From an uncultured Collinsella sp. (GTDB taxonomy: Bacteria > Actinomycetota > Coriobacteriia > Coriobacteriales > Coriobacteriaceae), in assembly GCA_944321445.1 (NCBI GenBank), contig CALULJ010000003.1, forward strand, positions 1 through 64,000: a DNA stretch of 64,000 nucleotides, given 5' to 3'. Within the stretch, counting starts at the first letter, position 1, and each line of letters opens with the position of its first letter. Both the position numbers and the translations under genes were made by a program. Under the pieces are notes generated by a model, which was given only the letters and a program-made list of their open reading frames with translations, ran no database searches and had not been told where the DNA came from. Shown here in pieces: positions 44,297-52,649 of the stretch.

Positions 44297-45894
44297 GCAC
44301 CCCCTTCGCACACGTTGGGATCGAACAGGTTGCCCCGCCCGAGCTGGCAATACGGGTCGAGCTGCCGCTTGAGGGCCGCCATCTGCGCGATATGTTCGGG
44401 CCCGTACATGACGGTAAGGAAATCGCGCTTGAGCTTGCCCACGCCGTGCTCGGCCGAGACGGCGCCGCCCATGTCGGTCACCGCACGCGCCCAGCGAACG
44501 AAGAGCTCTTTGCCCGCCGCGTAATCCTGCGCGTTGCGCGGCAGCACGTTCACATGCAGGTGGTTGTTACCGATATGTCCCCATGCAGCGGAATCGAGCC
44601 CCGCCTCGGCAAGCGTCGTGCGGTACAGGTCCATGACCTCGCGCAGGCGCTCATCGGGAACGGACATGTCGCTGCCGAGCTTGGTGATGGCGGGATCGGT
44701 CTTGCGCCGCTCGTCGATGAGCATGTTCACGCTCTCGGGCACCGCATGGCGGAAGAACCGCTGCGTCTCGCGATCGGTGTCCGTGCGCGCGACCCACGTG
44801 GCCCGGTCGCTGCCGCCGTGGTCACGCAGCAGCTTCCCCAGCAACGCCAGGTCGTTCAGCGCCGTCGCTTCGTCGTCGGCCTCGAGCTCCACGTACACGC
44901 AGCACGCCCACGCGGCGTCGAGCTCAGGCAGCGACGCGAACGCCGTGCTGTTCTTGCGCTGAACGCGCAGGATGTCGAGCGCCTTCGCGTCGAAATACTC
45001 GAATGCCGCGGCGCGGGGAAGCTTTGGACGGGCAGCGACCGTGAAGTCGAGCGCGGCCCGTTCATCCTCAAAAAAGCAGCTCATACCCCATACAACAGCG
45101 GGGACAGCAGCAAGGATGATCTCGAGCTCGCTGATGATGCCGAGTGTGCCATCTGACCCGATGAACAGGTCGATGGCATCCATGTCGTCCTCGATGAAAT
45201 AGCCCGAGGCGTTCTTGGTGCAAGGCATGGTGTAGGTGGGAAGATCGAGCTCGAGGGTGCGGCCCGACTCGGTTGTCAACGCAAGGTGCCGCCCTTGGGC
45301 GCGGTTCTCGCCGCGGCGCACAGCGATGACATCGCCATCTGCCAGCACGACGTGCAGCGCGCTCACGTGCCCGCGCATGGGACCGTAGCGGTAGCTGCGC
45401 GCGCCCGAGGCATTGCACGCCGCCATGCCTCCCAGGCACGCGGAGGCCTCGGTGGGATCTGTGGGGAAGAACTGCTCGGGGCCCGCATAGAGTTTGTCGA
45501 GCGCCGCCAAGCTCTCCGCATCCCATCCGTCGACAGGAAGCGTTTTGTTCGCCAAATGACGACGCAGCTCGGACAGGATGACGCCCGGCTGCACGCGCAG
45601 GTAGTAGGTGCCGGCGTCATCTTGACGCAGGCCCAGGTAGCGATTTGCACGCGCGAGGTTCATCACATGGCCGCCCGCCGGAACCGCGCCTGCCGCCAAA
45701 CCGGTGCGTGCACCCTGCACCGTCACCGGTGCGGGCACGCCACCCCGGGGCGCCGCCGTGCGCAGCGTCTGCAGCACCGAGCGAATCTCCTCCTCATCCC
45801 GAGGGAACGAGATGGAATCGGCCGTGCCCGAACTGCGGGATTCATCGCGCAGGTACGCTTCGTATTCCGCTGACAGCGGAAGTATGTCCACCAT
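44293..45894 (-). CDS. lctD: FAD-linked D-lactate/2-hydroxyacid dehydrogenase (LctD/GlcD-like)
   Basis: This 533-residue flavoprotein has an FAD_binding_4 domain (VQGARTGLAAGAVPAGG near 60, ACLGGMAACNASGARSYRYG near 155). The C-terminal FAD-oxidase domain carries GHIGNNHLHVNVLP and AVSAEHGVGKLKR near 440-490. With EtfB and EtfA downstream it matches the anaerobic LDH/Etf complex of acetogens, which drives NAD reduction by lactate at the expense of reduced ferredoxin. The start follows AGAGGTGCGCC. No lactate permease is seen in the window. Confidence 0.85.
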   Translation of the reverse strand: MVDILPLSAEYEAYLRDESRSSGTADSISFPRDEEEIRSVLQTLRTAAPRGGVPAPVTVQGARTGLAAGAVPAGGHVMNLARANRYLGLRQDDAGTYYLRVQPGVILSELRRHLANKTLPVDGWDAESLAALDKLYAGPEQFFPTDPTEASACLGGMAACNASGARSYRYGPMRGHVSALHVVLADGDVIAVRRGENRAQGRHLALTTESGRTLELDLPTYTMPCTKNASGYFIEDDMDAIDLFIGSDGTLGIISELEIILAAVPAVVWGMSCFFEDERAALDFTVAARPKLPRAAAFEYFDAKALDILRVQRKNSTAFASLPELDAAWACCVYVELEADDEATALNDLALLGKLLRDHGGSDRATWVARTDTDRETQRFFRHAVPESVNMLIDERRKTDPAITKLGSDMSVPDERLREVMDLYRTTLAEAGLDSAAWGHIGNNHLHVNVLPRNAQDYAAGKELFVRWARAVTDMGGAVSAEHGVGKLKRDFLTVMYGPEHIAQMAALKRQLDPYCQLGRGNLFDPNVCEGGA

Positions 45895-45909
45895 AGGCGC
45901 ACCTCTCTT

Positions 45910-45923
45910 TAGTACAGTAAAGT
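45910..45923. promoter_or_regulatory. Near-palindrome in lct promoter region
   Basis: TTTAGTACAGTAAA (and its complement) is an imperfect dyad 16 bases before the lctD start. GntR-type lactate regulators bind similar dyads, but no regulator gene is adjacent. The rest of 45924-46149 shows nothing else. Confidence 0.25.
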
Positions 45924-46149
45924 GTCACAGGACTCGACTATATACGAACCGCCGAGGTAGATTCCAGTGTGGCGGTCGATTATGACAAGCTCGTGAACAA
46001 CCGCAAGCGGTGCGCAAAAAGAAATGCGGGCGCACTTCGGCGCCCGTAAGCTGCGCGTGTTGGGCATCTGTTGGACAAGGCGAGATTCTGGGCAAGATTG
46101 GGCTGCTAGGTTGGTCTGCACCGAACACGCCGTCCCGTGAGGAGGCCCT

Positions 46150-46362
46150 ATGGCTCTATACCTTCCGCAGCATCACCTGGCCATCGACATCATCGACGAC
46201 CCCTGCAGCGCGCCCGTCGACCGCGAGGCGTTCCCCGGGATCGATGTGGTGCGCCTCACCTGCGCCGACCTGTCCCGGCCGGAGGTCATCGCGCAGCTTG
46301 CGCCGATGCGCGGGCGGGACGGTGCGGGCTCGCTGCGAAGGGGTCGAAGCGCGAAGGCATAG
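46150..46362 (+). CDS. Short hypothetical protein, possibly truncated
   Basis: This 70-residue reading has a strong site (GAGGAGGCCC before the ATG). It begins MALYLPQHHLAIDIIDDPCS, with IDVVRLTCADLSRPEVIAQL in the middle, a plausible globular start. It then turns into a basic low-complexity tail (RDGAGSLRRGRSAKA), suggesting a frameshift or premature end of a longer ancestral protein. The family is not recognised. Confidence 0.45.
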   Translation: MALYLPQHHLAIDIIDDPCSAPVDREAFPGIDVVRLTCADLSRPEVIAQLAPMRGRDGAGSLRRGRSAKA

Positions 46363-46423
46363 CGCGCGTCAACCGAGCGCCCTATTCGCGCGCCGGCACA
46401 TACCGCTGAAACCATCTGCATGG

Positions 46424-46463
46424 AAAAGGCGCCGCTCTTCCGGAAAACCCGAGGAGTGGCGCC
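46424..46463 (-). terminator. Terminator downstream of the deformylase-like gene
   Basis: GGCGCCGCTC (46428-46437) pairs with GAGTGGCGCC (46454-46463) with one G-U pair. On the minus strand the stem is followed by TTTTCC. It lies 36 bases after the stop at 46500. Confidence 0.7.
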
Positions 46464-46499
46464 TTGCGGTGTACGTCGCGCATGCAGGTCGCGCAGCGT

Positions 46500-46919
46500 T
46501 TAGACGAGCCTGCCGTGGCAGTGGTCGATCATGTGCTGGATCATCTGGGCTTCCCAGTCGGTGAAGTCGCGGCGGCGCTGCTTGAGCGCGCCGTCCACGA
46601 GCTCGTCGAAGCTCACCTTGATCTTGATGAAGCGCGTGACCTTATGGGCGTCATCGTGCGAAAGGCAGTGCTCCTCGCACTTGAACGCGCCGAGACCGAG
46701 CAGCATCTTGGGGTTGTACATCACATGGGTCTCGTCGTTATCGTCCTTGTACACAACGACCGCCTTGGGCACGCCGATCTGGTTGGCAGCCAGGCACACG
46801 GCGTCGTCGATCGAGGCCATGGTATCGAGCAGGTCCTGGGCAAGCGCGGCGTCGTCGGCCGTGGCGGGCTCACAGGTCTGGGAAAGAATGGCGTCGTCGC
46901 GTACGAGCTCTTTGATCAT
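46500..46919 (-). CDS. def: Peptide deformylase-like protein with HMxxH instead of HExxH
   Basis: This 139-residue protein of deformylase fold belongs to the short form seen in clostridia and relatives. Motif 1 is VCLAANQIG (GxGLAAxQ) and motif 2 is EEHCLS (EGCLS), with the metal Cys. Motif 3 reads QHMIDHCHG. Both metal His residues are present but the catalytic Glu of HExxH is Met (ATG codon). The ATG at 46919 follows AAAGGACC. It may be inactive, use another base, or be a paralogue beside a normal deformylase elsewhere. Confidence 0.8.
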   Translation of the reverse strand: MIKELVRDDAILSQTCEPATADDAALAQDLLDTMASIDDAVCLAANQIGVPKAVVVYKDDNDETHVMYNPKMLLGLGAFKCEEHCLSHDDAHKVTRFIKIKVSFDELVDGALKQRRRDFTDWEAQMIQHMIDHCHGRLV

Positions 46920-47090
46920 GAACGGTCCTTTCGGAAAAACGTGCAGATTGCGCGCGCAAAGGCGCCCCACGATAGTAGCGAAAAACAGACGCCCATGCGC
47001 GCCTGCCCGCAAACGCCCACGCAAACAGCAGGCCGCCGTGCTTTAGGATAATGATGTTGGATGAACCCGCTTGAGACCCGATGGGAAACC

Positions 47091-47705
47091 ATGCTGAACG
47101 TTGTGCTTTTTGAACCAGAGATTCCCGCGAATACCGGCAACATCGGCCGCACGTGCGTCGTGACCGGTGCGCGCCTGCATCTGATCGAGCCACTGGGGTT
47201 CTTGCTCGATAGCAAGCAGCTGCGACGTGCCGGGTTGGGCTATTGGGAGAACCTCGACGTTACGGTATACCGGAATTGGGAGGACTTTCTCACCCGATGC
47301 GGACTCACAGGGCCCGCGGGCGAGAAGCGCCTGCATCTTCTGACGAAAAAGGCGCGCCGCACCTACGCGGAATCGACGTATCGCGATGGCGACTACCTGG
47401 TGTTTGGGAAGGAGAGTTCGGGATTGCCCGAAGACTTGCTCGCCGCACATGCCGACAGCTGCGAGCGCATTCCCATGCTGGCGGATCGCGATACGCTGGC
47501 CAACCGCGACGCTTGGAGCGCGCAGGAGGCCACGCTGCATCCCGATGATGCCGAGCCGACGAGCTCTCCCCTGCTCCAACAGGACATCTGCGGCAACTTC
47601 ATCGACCCCGCCGACTACCGCATCAGCGCCCTCAACCTTTCCAACGCCGCCGCCATCGTCCTCTACGAAGCCCTACGCCAAACCAACTTCCCCGGCATGG
47701 AATAA
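47091..47705 (+). CDS. trmL: tRNA (cytidine(34)-2'-O)-methyltransferase TrmL
   Basis: This SPOUT methyltransferase modifies the wobble base of leucine tRNAs. The 204-residue protein has MLNVVLFEPEIPANTGNIGR at the start. The knotted AdoMet site is LVFGKESSGLPEDLL and ISALNLSNAAAIVLYEAL. The ATG at 47091 matches the family N-terminus, although its ribosome site (GGGAAACC) is modest. An ATG ten codons upstream at 47061 is possible. Converges with purF. Confidence 0.9.
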   Translation: MLNVVLFEPEIPANTGNIGRTCVVTGARLHLIEPLGFLLDSKQLRRAGLGYWENLDVTVYRNWEDFLTRCGLTGPAGEKRLHLLTKKARRTYAESTYRDGDYLVFGKESSGLPEDLLAAHADSCERIPMLADRDTLANRDAWSAQEATLHPDDAEPTSSPLLQQDICGNFIDPADYRISALNLSNAAAIVLYEALRQTNFPGME

Positions 47706-47731
47706 GTCGCACTTCTCCCCAGGGGAAAAGC

Positions 47732-47851
47732 GCGTCACAACAACGAAGACGGCCCGCTGGACGCACTTTGAACTGCGCCCCAAAACTTGAACGCATTGAC
47801 GCACTTCGCCTCCGGGGAGAAGTGCGTCACAACAACGAAGACGGCCCGCTG
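47732..47851 (+). repeat. 28-bp direct repeats and hairpin after trmL
   Basis: A 28-base unit beginning GCGTCACAACAACGAAGACG occurs identically at 47732-47759 and 47824-47851. Between them TGACGCACTTC (47797-47807) pairs with GAAGTGCGTCA (47819-47829). Confidence 0.7.
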
Positions 47852-47943
47852 AGGTGCCGCAGATCGGGGTGAAAGAGGAGCGAGAACGCCTTGCGTGCGG
47901 CGAGCGACGATTGAACCCCGAGATGCGGTGCCTCAGCGGGCCG
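47842..47943. terminator. Large inverted repeat between trmL and purF
   Basis: The arms 47842-47870 and 47915-47943 (29 bases each, outer 13 perfectly paired from CGGCCCGCTGAGG, a few mismatches inside) enclose 44 bases. Lying between two converging genes, it may serve as a bidirectional terminator. There is no T-tract. Confidence 0.5.
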
Positions 47944-47958
47944 AACAGGTCGAGAAAC

Positions 47959-49389
47959 CTATTCCTTGCCGTCCCAGCAGTAGGTGCACACCTTCGTGGG
48001 ATCGATGCCGATGGCCTCGAGCATGCCGGGCAGCGACTGGTAGCCCAGGCTGTCGAAGCCGAGCTGCTCGCAGATGCGGCGCAGCATGCAGCCGCCGCGT
48101 TCGGTGGAGCTGTCGGCGTACTCGTCAAGGTGCTTATCGCCCTCGGGACCCTCGAGCTCGCGCACCACGCGACGCGCGATGAGGTCCATATCGGACTTGC
48201 CGCGCGAGAACGACAGGTACTTGCAGCTGAACATGATGGGCGGGCACGCGGAGCGCATGTGCACTTCTTTGGCGCCGGCCTCGTACAGAAAGTTCACGGT
48301 CTTGCCAAGCTGCGTGCCGCGCACGATGGAGTCATCCACGAACAGGAGCTTCTTGTCCTTGATGAGCTCGGGCACGGGGATCTGCTTCATCTCGGCGATG
48401 CGGTTGCGCACGCTCTGGTTGGACGGCATGAAGGAACGCGACCACGTGGGCGTGTACTTGATGAACGGGCGGGCGAACGTGGCGCCGCACTCGTTGGCGT
48501 AGCCGATGGCGTGCGGCAGGCCCGAATCGGGCACGCCGGCGACGTAGTCGACCTCAGGCAGCGTGCCGGCCTCGGCCTCGTCGCGCGCCATGATGTGGCC
48601 GTTGCGATAGCGCATGACCTCGACGTTCACGCCCTCGTAGTTGGAGTTGGGGTAGCCGTAGTACACCCAGAGGAACGCGCAGATCTTCATCTCGCTGCCC
48701 GCAGGCGCCACGGTCTCGTAGCCGTCGGCGGTGATGCGCACGATCTCGGCGGGACCGAGCTCGTATTCGTCCTCGTAGCCGAGCTTGTGGTAGACGAACG
48801 ACTCGAACGAGATGCAATAGCCCTGGCCCTCGACGTCGCGGCCGATGATGACGGGCAGGCGGCCCATGCGGTCGCGCGCAGCGAAGATGGTGCCGTCTTC
48901 GGTCATGACCAGCAGCGTGAGCGAGCCCTCGACCACGGACTGGGCGAACATGATGCCCTCGACCAGGTCCTCTTTCTGGTTGATGAGCGCCGCGACGAGC
49001 TCGGTGTTGTTCACCGCGCCGGAGCTCATGGCCATGAACTGCGCGCCACCCTGCTCGAAGTACTGCTCGATGAGCTGGTTAGCGTTGTTGATGATGCCGA
49101 CGGTCGTGATGGCGAACACGCCGTGGCGCGAACGGACCAGCAGCGGCTGCGGGTCGGTATCGCTGATGCAGCCGATACCGCTCGTACCGTGGAAGTGCGC
49201 AAGATCCGCATCGAAGCGGGAACGGAACGGGGTGTTCTCGATGGAGTGGATCTCCTTCTGGAACCCACCGGTGCCCTCGCAGAACACCATGCCGGCACGC
49301 CGCGTGCCGAGATGCGAATGATAGTCGACGCCAAAGAACACATCGAGCACCACGTCACGCTTCGACGTCGCGCCAAAGAAACCGCCCAT
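47959..49389 (-). CDS. purF: Amidophosphoribosyltransferase-like protein lacking the glutaminase Cys
   Basis: This 476-residue PurF homologue is expected to make phosphoribosylamine from PRPP. The phosphoribosyltransferase half is well preserved (AGVPDSGLPHAIGYA, PRPP loop LLFVDDSIVRGTQLG near 355). The N-terminal glutaminase should begin with Met-Cys-Gly; here it begins MGGFFGATSKRDVVLDVFFG, so the nucleophile is absent. The ATG at 49389 follows GGGAGGAC, and no alternative in-frame start restores a Cys. It may use free ammonia or be a specialised relative. Confidence 0.8.
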   Translation of the reverse strand: MGGFFGATSKRDVVLDVFFGVDYHSHLGTRRAGMVFCEGTGGFQKEIHSIENTPFRSRFDADLAHFHGTSGIGCISDTDPQPLLVRSRHGVFAITTVGIINNANQLIEQYFEQGGAQFMAMSSGAVNNTELVAALINQKEDLVEGIMFAQSVVEGSLTLLVMTEDGTIFAARDRMGRLPVIIGRDVEGQGYCISFESFVYHKLGYEDEYELGPAEIVRITADGYETVAPAGSEMKICAFLWVYYGYPNSNYEGVNVEVMRYRNGHIMARDEAEAGTLPEVDYVAGVPDSGLPHAIGYANECGATFARPFIKYTPTWSRSFMPSNQSVRNRIAEMKQIPVPELIKDKKLLFVDDSIVRGTQLGKTVNFLYEAGAKEVHMRSACPPIMFSCKYLSFSRGKSDMDLIARRVVRELEGPEGDKHLDEYADSSTERGGCMLRRICEQLGFDSLGYQSLPGMLEAIGIDPTKVCTYCWDGKE

Positions 49390-49482
49390 GCCATGTCCTC
49401 CCTGTTAGGTCAATGGGAACCCACACAGTATAGAATGGCGCGCGCATGCACGATGTGACGCGAAATTAGGACAGAGGAATTT

Positions 49483-50373
49483 TCACATGAGGCATTGGCC
49501 GCAGGGCTCGTAGCCCATGTTCTCCGCCTCCGCGAGCGTCCCGTCAAAATCTTGACGATTGGCCGGAGAGATATCTTCCACACCCGGGCAATCGGCTTCG
49601 TGCACCTTGTGGGAGTTGGTGTTGAGGACGTATTCGCCCTCCGCGTTGCTCGCCGCATCGTCGGCGGCATCCTGTGCGGCGGCGTGGTCTTCGTCAGCTA
49701 TCTGGGCTTCCCCCGTCGCGTAATCGATCTCGACACCCGGCTGCACGTTGGGGCACCAGACGCTGAAATCGATACCGTCGCCGTTATCCTCCAGCGAATA
49801 AGCCTCGACCATCACGCCGCGGCACACGAGCTCGTCGCCCTCGAACACCGGGGTCGAGCGGTAGAGGATGTGGTTATCCGTGTCGTAGATATAGTCGGCG
49901 GTCTTCTCCTCATAGGGACGCATGGCGTCGGCGTTCATCCAACGTGTGCCCGTCACCAGGTTGCGCTCGTTGGCGTTTTCCGCAGAAAGCGCCCAGCCGA
50001 TAAGATGGCTGCGATTGTAGAGCGACTCGCCCTCTACAAAGTCATAGCGAATGGAATGCCAGCCGGTAGGATGCACCTCGCTGATGCTTTCGCGCTCCTC
50101 GCCATAGTCAGGGATGGTTTCTGGACCCAAGCACGCCATTGCGGTTCCGCAGCGGCCAAGTTCGTCGAGCTCGCTATAGGACTCGTAGCCCTCGTGCGCG
50201 CGGGCATAGGCGATCTCGTCTTCTGTAAATGAGGCACGATCGACCTCAACATGGGCCTCGAGCTCGGCATATGAACCAGTAGACGAATCGGTTTTAGCAG
50301 TGTTGCAGCCGGTAAGCGCCAAAGCGAGGGCAAGGTAGATGAAAGCAAGGACGCGGGCGATGCGCTGGTTCAT
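49483..50373 (-). CDS. Secreted lipoprotein DNA/RNA non-specific endonuclease
   Basis: This 296-residue exported protein has a signal peptide with lipobox LTGC (Cys at 23). The nuclease core shows SLYNRSHLIGWALSAENANE, where the His of RSHL(I)G is the likely catalytic base, and RNLVTGTRWMNADAM, as in streptodornase-like Endonuclea_NS_2 proteins. A C-terminal domain (YVLNTNSHKVHEADCPGV ... GYEPCGQCLM) resembles an Ada-type metal-binding module. It probably degrades extracellular DNA for nutrients or release. The ATG at 50373 follows AGGAGAACC. Confidence 0.85.
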   Translation of the reverse strand: MNQRIARVLAFIYLALALALTGCNTAKTDSSTGSYAELEAHVEVDRASFTEDEIAYARAHEGYESYSELDELGRCGTAMACLGPETIPDYGEERESISEVHPTGWHSIRYDFVEGESLYNRSHLIGWALSAENANERNLVTGTRWMNADAMRPYEEKTADYIYDTDNHILYRSTPVFEGDELVCRGVMVEAYSLEDNGDGIDFSVWCPNVQPGVEIDYATGEAQIADEDHAAAQDAADDAASNAEGEYVLNTNSHKVHEADCPGVEDISPANRQDFDGTLAEAENMGYEPCGQCLM

Positions 50374-50522
50374 GCGGTTCTCCTCATCACGTGGGCCAGG
50401 CTGTTCTGCAAGCGGATGCGACGGACACCATTGTGGCATGTTTGCGCTGGGCGTTGGTGCGCGTCGTTTCATTTGGACTGCCGGTTAAGGGATAGCCCCG
50501 CTGGATTGAATGCGCCTCCAGC

Positions 50523-51314
50523 CTATACGAGGTAGCGTGCCTTCAGCTCGGCGCGAGCATCTGCCCCGATGCCCAGTGCGCGGTCGATGTATCCGAGCAT
50601 ACCGCCGAACTCGCGCGTCGCAGCGTCCGCAGCGGCATTGAGGTAGCGCGCGTCGACGCCGTTGAACGGATCTTCGGGCACACCATCGACCACGGCAAGC
50701 CCGTAGAATCGGTTGGTCGCCATGTAATCGGCGAAGATGACCTCCCAGGAAACACCGAGGGCCATCTCCATGAGCACGCTCGCCATGCCGCAGCGGTCCT
50801 TGCCCGCCGTGCAATGCCACAGCACCGCGCCGATTTCGCAGGCGAGAATCTCCTCGAAAAACGTGCGGTACGCCGTGATGCCCTCGTCGCTTAGCAGCAT
50901 ATTCGGGTACAGCGTGATCATGAGCTGTGCAGGCTCGACCTCGCCACGCTTCACCTGAGCGAGCACGCGGTCCATGTCTGTCTCGCTGCGCGATACGCCC
51001 GCCGCAGGCTCCTGGAACACCGGCAGGTGCACGAAGCGCAGGCCCGGAAGCTCCGCCACCGGGTCGGGACGCTCGGCGCATTCTTCATCGGTGCGCAAGT
51101 CGATATCGAGGCACAGTTCATAGTCGTCATGCAGGCGCGCGAGGTCGGCGCGCGTGGCCGGAGCGAGCAGGCCGCTGCGCAGCAAGCGATGCGTACGAAT
51201 GCGTTTGCCATCGGCGGCGGGCATACCGCCCAGGTCGCGGGTATTGGGAAGTCCCTCGAACTCGATGTGCCCGTTGTCGATATGCCCGGCAAGCTGTGCG
51301 GCGTCTCGCTCCAT
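50523..51314 (-). CDS. Tyrosine/serine protein phosphatase (DSP/PTP-like)
   Basis: This 263-residue phosphatase has the P-loop HCTAGKDRCGMASVL (HCxxGKDR, near 155-165), typical of the bacterial Y_phosphatase3 family. An N-terminal FEGLPNTRDLGGM, LLRSGLL and DLRTDEE match its conserved pre-domain. The substrate may be phosphoproteins or phosphoinositides. The ATG at 51314 follows GAGAGGAG; upstream in-frame Met residues lie in unrelated sequence next to the long palindrome. Confidence 0.85.
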   Translation of the reverse strand: MERDAAQLAGHIDNGHIEFEGLPNTRDLGGMPAADGKRIRTHRLLRSGLLAPATRADLARLHDDYELCLDIDLRTDEECAERPDPVAELPGLRFVHLPVFQEPAAGVSRSETDMDRVLAQVKRGEVEPAQLMITLYPNMLLSDEGITAYRTFFEEILACEIGAVLWHCTAGKDRCGMASVLMEMALGVSWEVIFADYMATNRFYGLAVVDGVPEDPFNGVDARYLNAAADAATREFGGMLGYIDRALGIGADARAELKARYLV

Positions 51315-51399
51315 GCGCGCTCCTCTCTTCGCTGTCCAACGTTCAACCATACCAGAGCTCGCGTACGGAGTACGGGCACATTCGCTCTCGATTTGGCGG

Positions 51400-51496
51400 A
51401 GGGTGTCGGTCATTTCTACTTGCCCTTTCGTTCGGTAACTGGCGGGTTTTGCCCGAGTTACCGAACGAAAGGGCAAGTAGAAATGACCGACACCCT
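51400..51496. repeat. Perfect 41-bp inverted repeat (hairpin element)
   Basis: The arms 51400-51440 and 51456-51496 are exact reverse complements over 41 bases, with a 15-base loop that can itself pair (CGGG-TTTT-GCCCG). It lies between the phosphatase start and the 3' end of the anti-sigma-like gene. The perfection over 41 bp suggests recent formation, or maintenance as an element, rather than an ordinary terminator. Confidence 0.85.
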
Positions 51497-51527
51497 ATCA
51501 CCAATTGGGGGCAGGTCACTTTTGGTT

Positions 51528-52649
51528 TTACGAGAACTCGTAGGTCTCGGTATTCCCATCGCGGTCGCCGCTCACCGTCACGCCTGTCACCTGGCTCACG
51601 TCGACGAGTCCCGTGAACACCATGGTGATGACATCGCGTCCTTCACGCTTGCCCAGATAGCTGAAGTACGTGTTGAGCGTTGTCTCCTCGCCGCCTTCCA
51701 GCACAACGTGTTCCGAGCCGTCCGCCAAGCGCAGCGCCACGCGGTCGCAGATGAACTCGTCGCGCTCGCTCGAGTTTACATCGATGCTCAGGCTCATAGG
51801 GCTCAGATACGCCCGCGCACCGCCCTCATCCTCGTAGGCCTTCGCCTCAACCACGCGCGATGGCTTGAATTCTTCGGTCGTTGAATCGATATACACCATT
51901 GAATCCCACTCGCCCGTGTGCCCGGCAAGCTGCCAACTCACGCCCGCAAGCAGCGCGTCGAGTTCTCCAAAACTGCCGAAGTAAATCGTCCCGTGAACCT
52001 CGGTCGCGCTCGAGGCGTCGCGGTCAAACATCACGCACGTATCTGCAAAGCCAAACCCATCATCATGCGGCAGCAGCATCTGCAGAACACTGAGCCCGTC
52101 ATCGGAAGAGCTCCCTGTATCTGCGTTGAGCACAAGCTCCCCCGGCGCACCATAGCTTGGGTCGTAGCCCACCCCGTCGGGATTGGCCAGCGTGTAGGTC
52201 GCCGCTCCACAGCAGTTTGAGTCGACCACCATACTGTCTATGGTGAGCGTATAGCCGACGAGCTCGCATGACAGCCCGACGCCTTCGACGGCAGATGCCA
52301 TATCGACCGACGCTTCCTCCGCGCCCACACCCTCGTAGCTGCGCGTGACGCTGTAGAGGTACTTATCGTCGTTGACGCCACCGTAGACATCCCACTCAGA
52401 GCTTCCGTCCTCTCCGTGGTCGCTCCACGCATGCACAAAGAACAGCGGGTCGGCCGTCACGATGGCGCCAGCAATGCCCACCGTTGCAAGCGTGCCCGCG
52501 AGCCCCAGGCCCACCGCTGCCGCTACCGGCAGCGCATGTCCGCGCCGGCGCCGGCGCCCACCGGCGGCCCGGGCCATAACCCGGTCGTACAGATCGTCCG
52601 ATGCGTGCAGGCTGTCCATTGCCTCGCGGATTTTTGCCTCCTCGTTCAT
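51528..52649 (-). CDS. Membrane protein paired with ECF sigma factor, probable anti-sigma factor
   Basis: This 373-residue protein has an about 35-residue cytoplasmic head (MNEEAKIREAMDSLHASDD, then RRRRR), one membrane segment (about 38-65) and a large extracellular domain rich in Asp and Ser. That layout, with the ATGA overlap to the sigma gene, fits an anti-sigma or DUF4179-like signal-sensing partner. No zinc-binding anti-sigma motif is seen. The ATG at 52649 follows AAGGGGAG. Confidence 0.75.
   Translation of the reverse strand: MNEEAKIREAMDSLHASDDLYDRVMARAAGGRRRRRGHALPVAAAVGLGLAGTLATVGIAGAIVTADPLFFVHAWSDHGEDGSSEWDVYGGVNDDKYLYSVTRSYEGVGAEEASVDMASAVEGVGLSCELVGYTLTIDSMVVDSNCCGAATYTLANPDGVGYDPSYGAPGELVLNADTGSSSDDGLSVLQMLLPHDDGFGFADTCVMFDRDASSATEVHGTIYFGSFGELDALLAGVSWQLAGHTGEWDSMVYIDSTTEEFKPSRVVEAKAYEDEGGARAYLSPMSLSIDVNSSERDEFICDRVALRLADGSEHVVLEGGEETTLNTYFSYLGKREGRDVITMVFTGLVDVSQVTGVTVSGDRDGNTETYEFS

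Noticed and set aside
46009-46564. 184-codon plus-strand frame across the lct/def gap
   Set aside because: Arg/Ser-rich, crosses the 46424 terminator and the short ORF at 46150 in another frame; no homology visible.
47732-47851. Possible CRISPR array from 28-bp identical repeats after trmL
   Set aside because: Only two repeat copies, spacing of 64 bases containing its own hairpin, and no cas genes.
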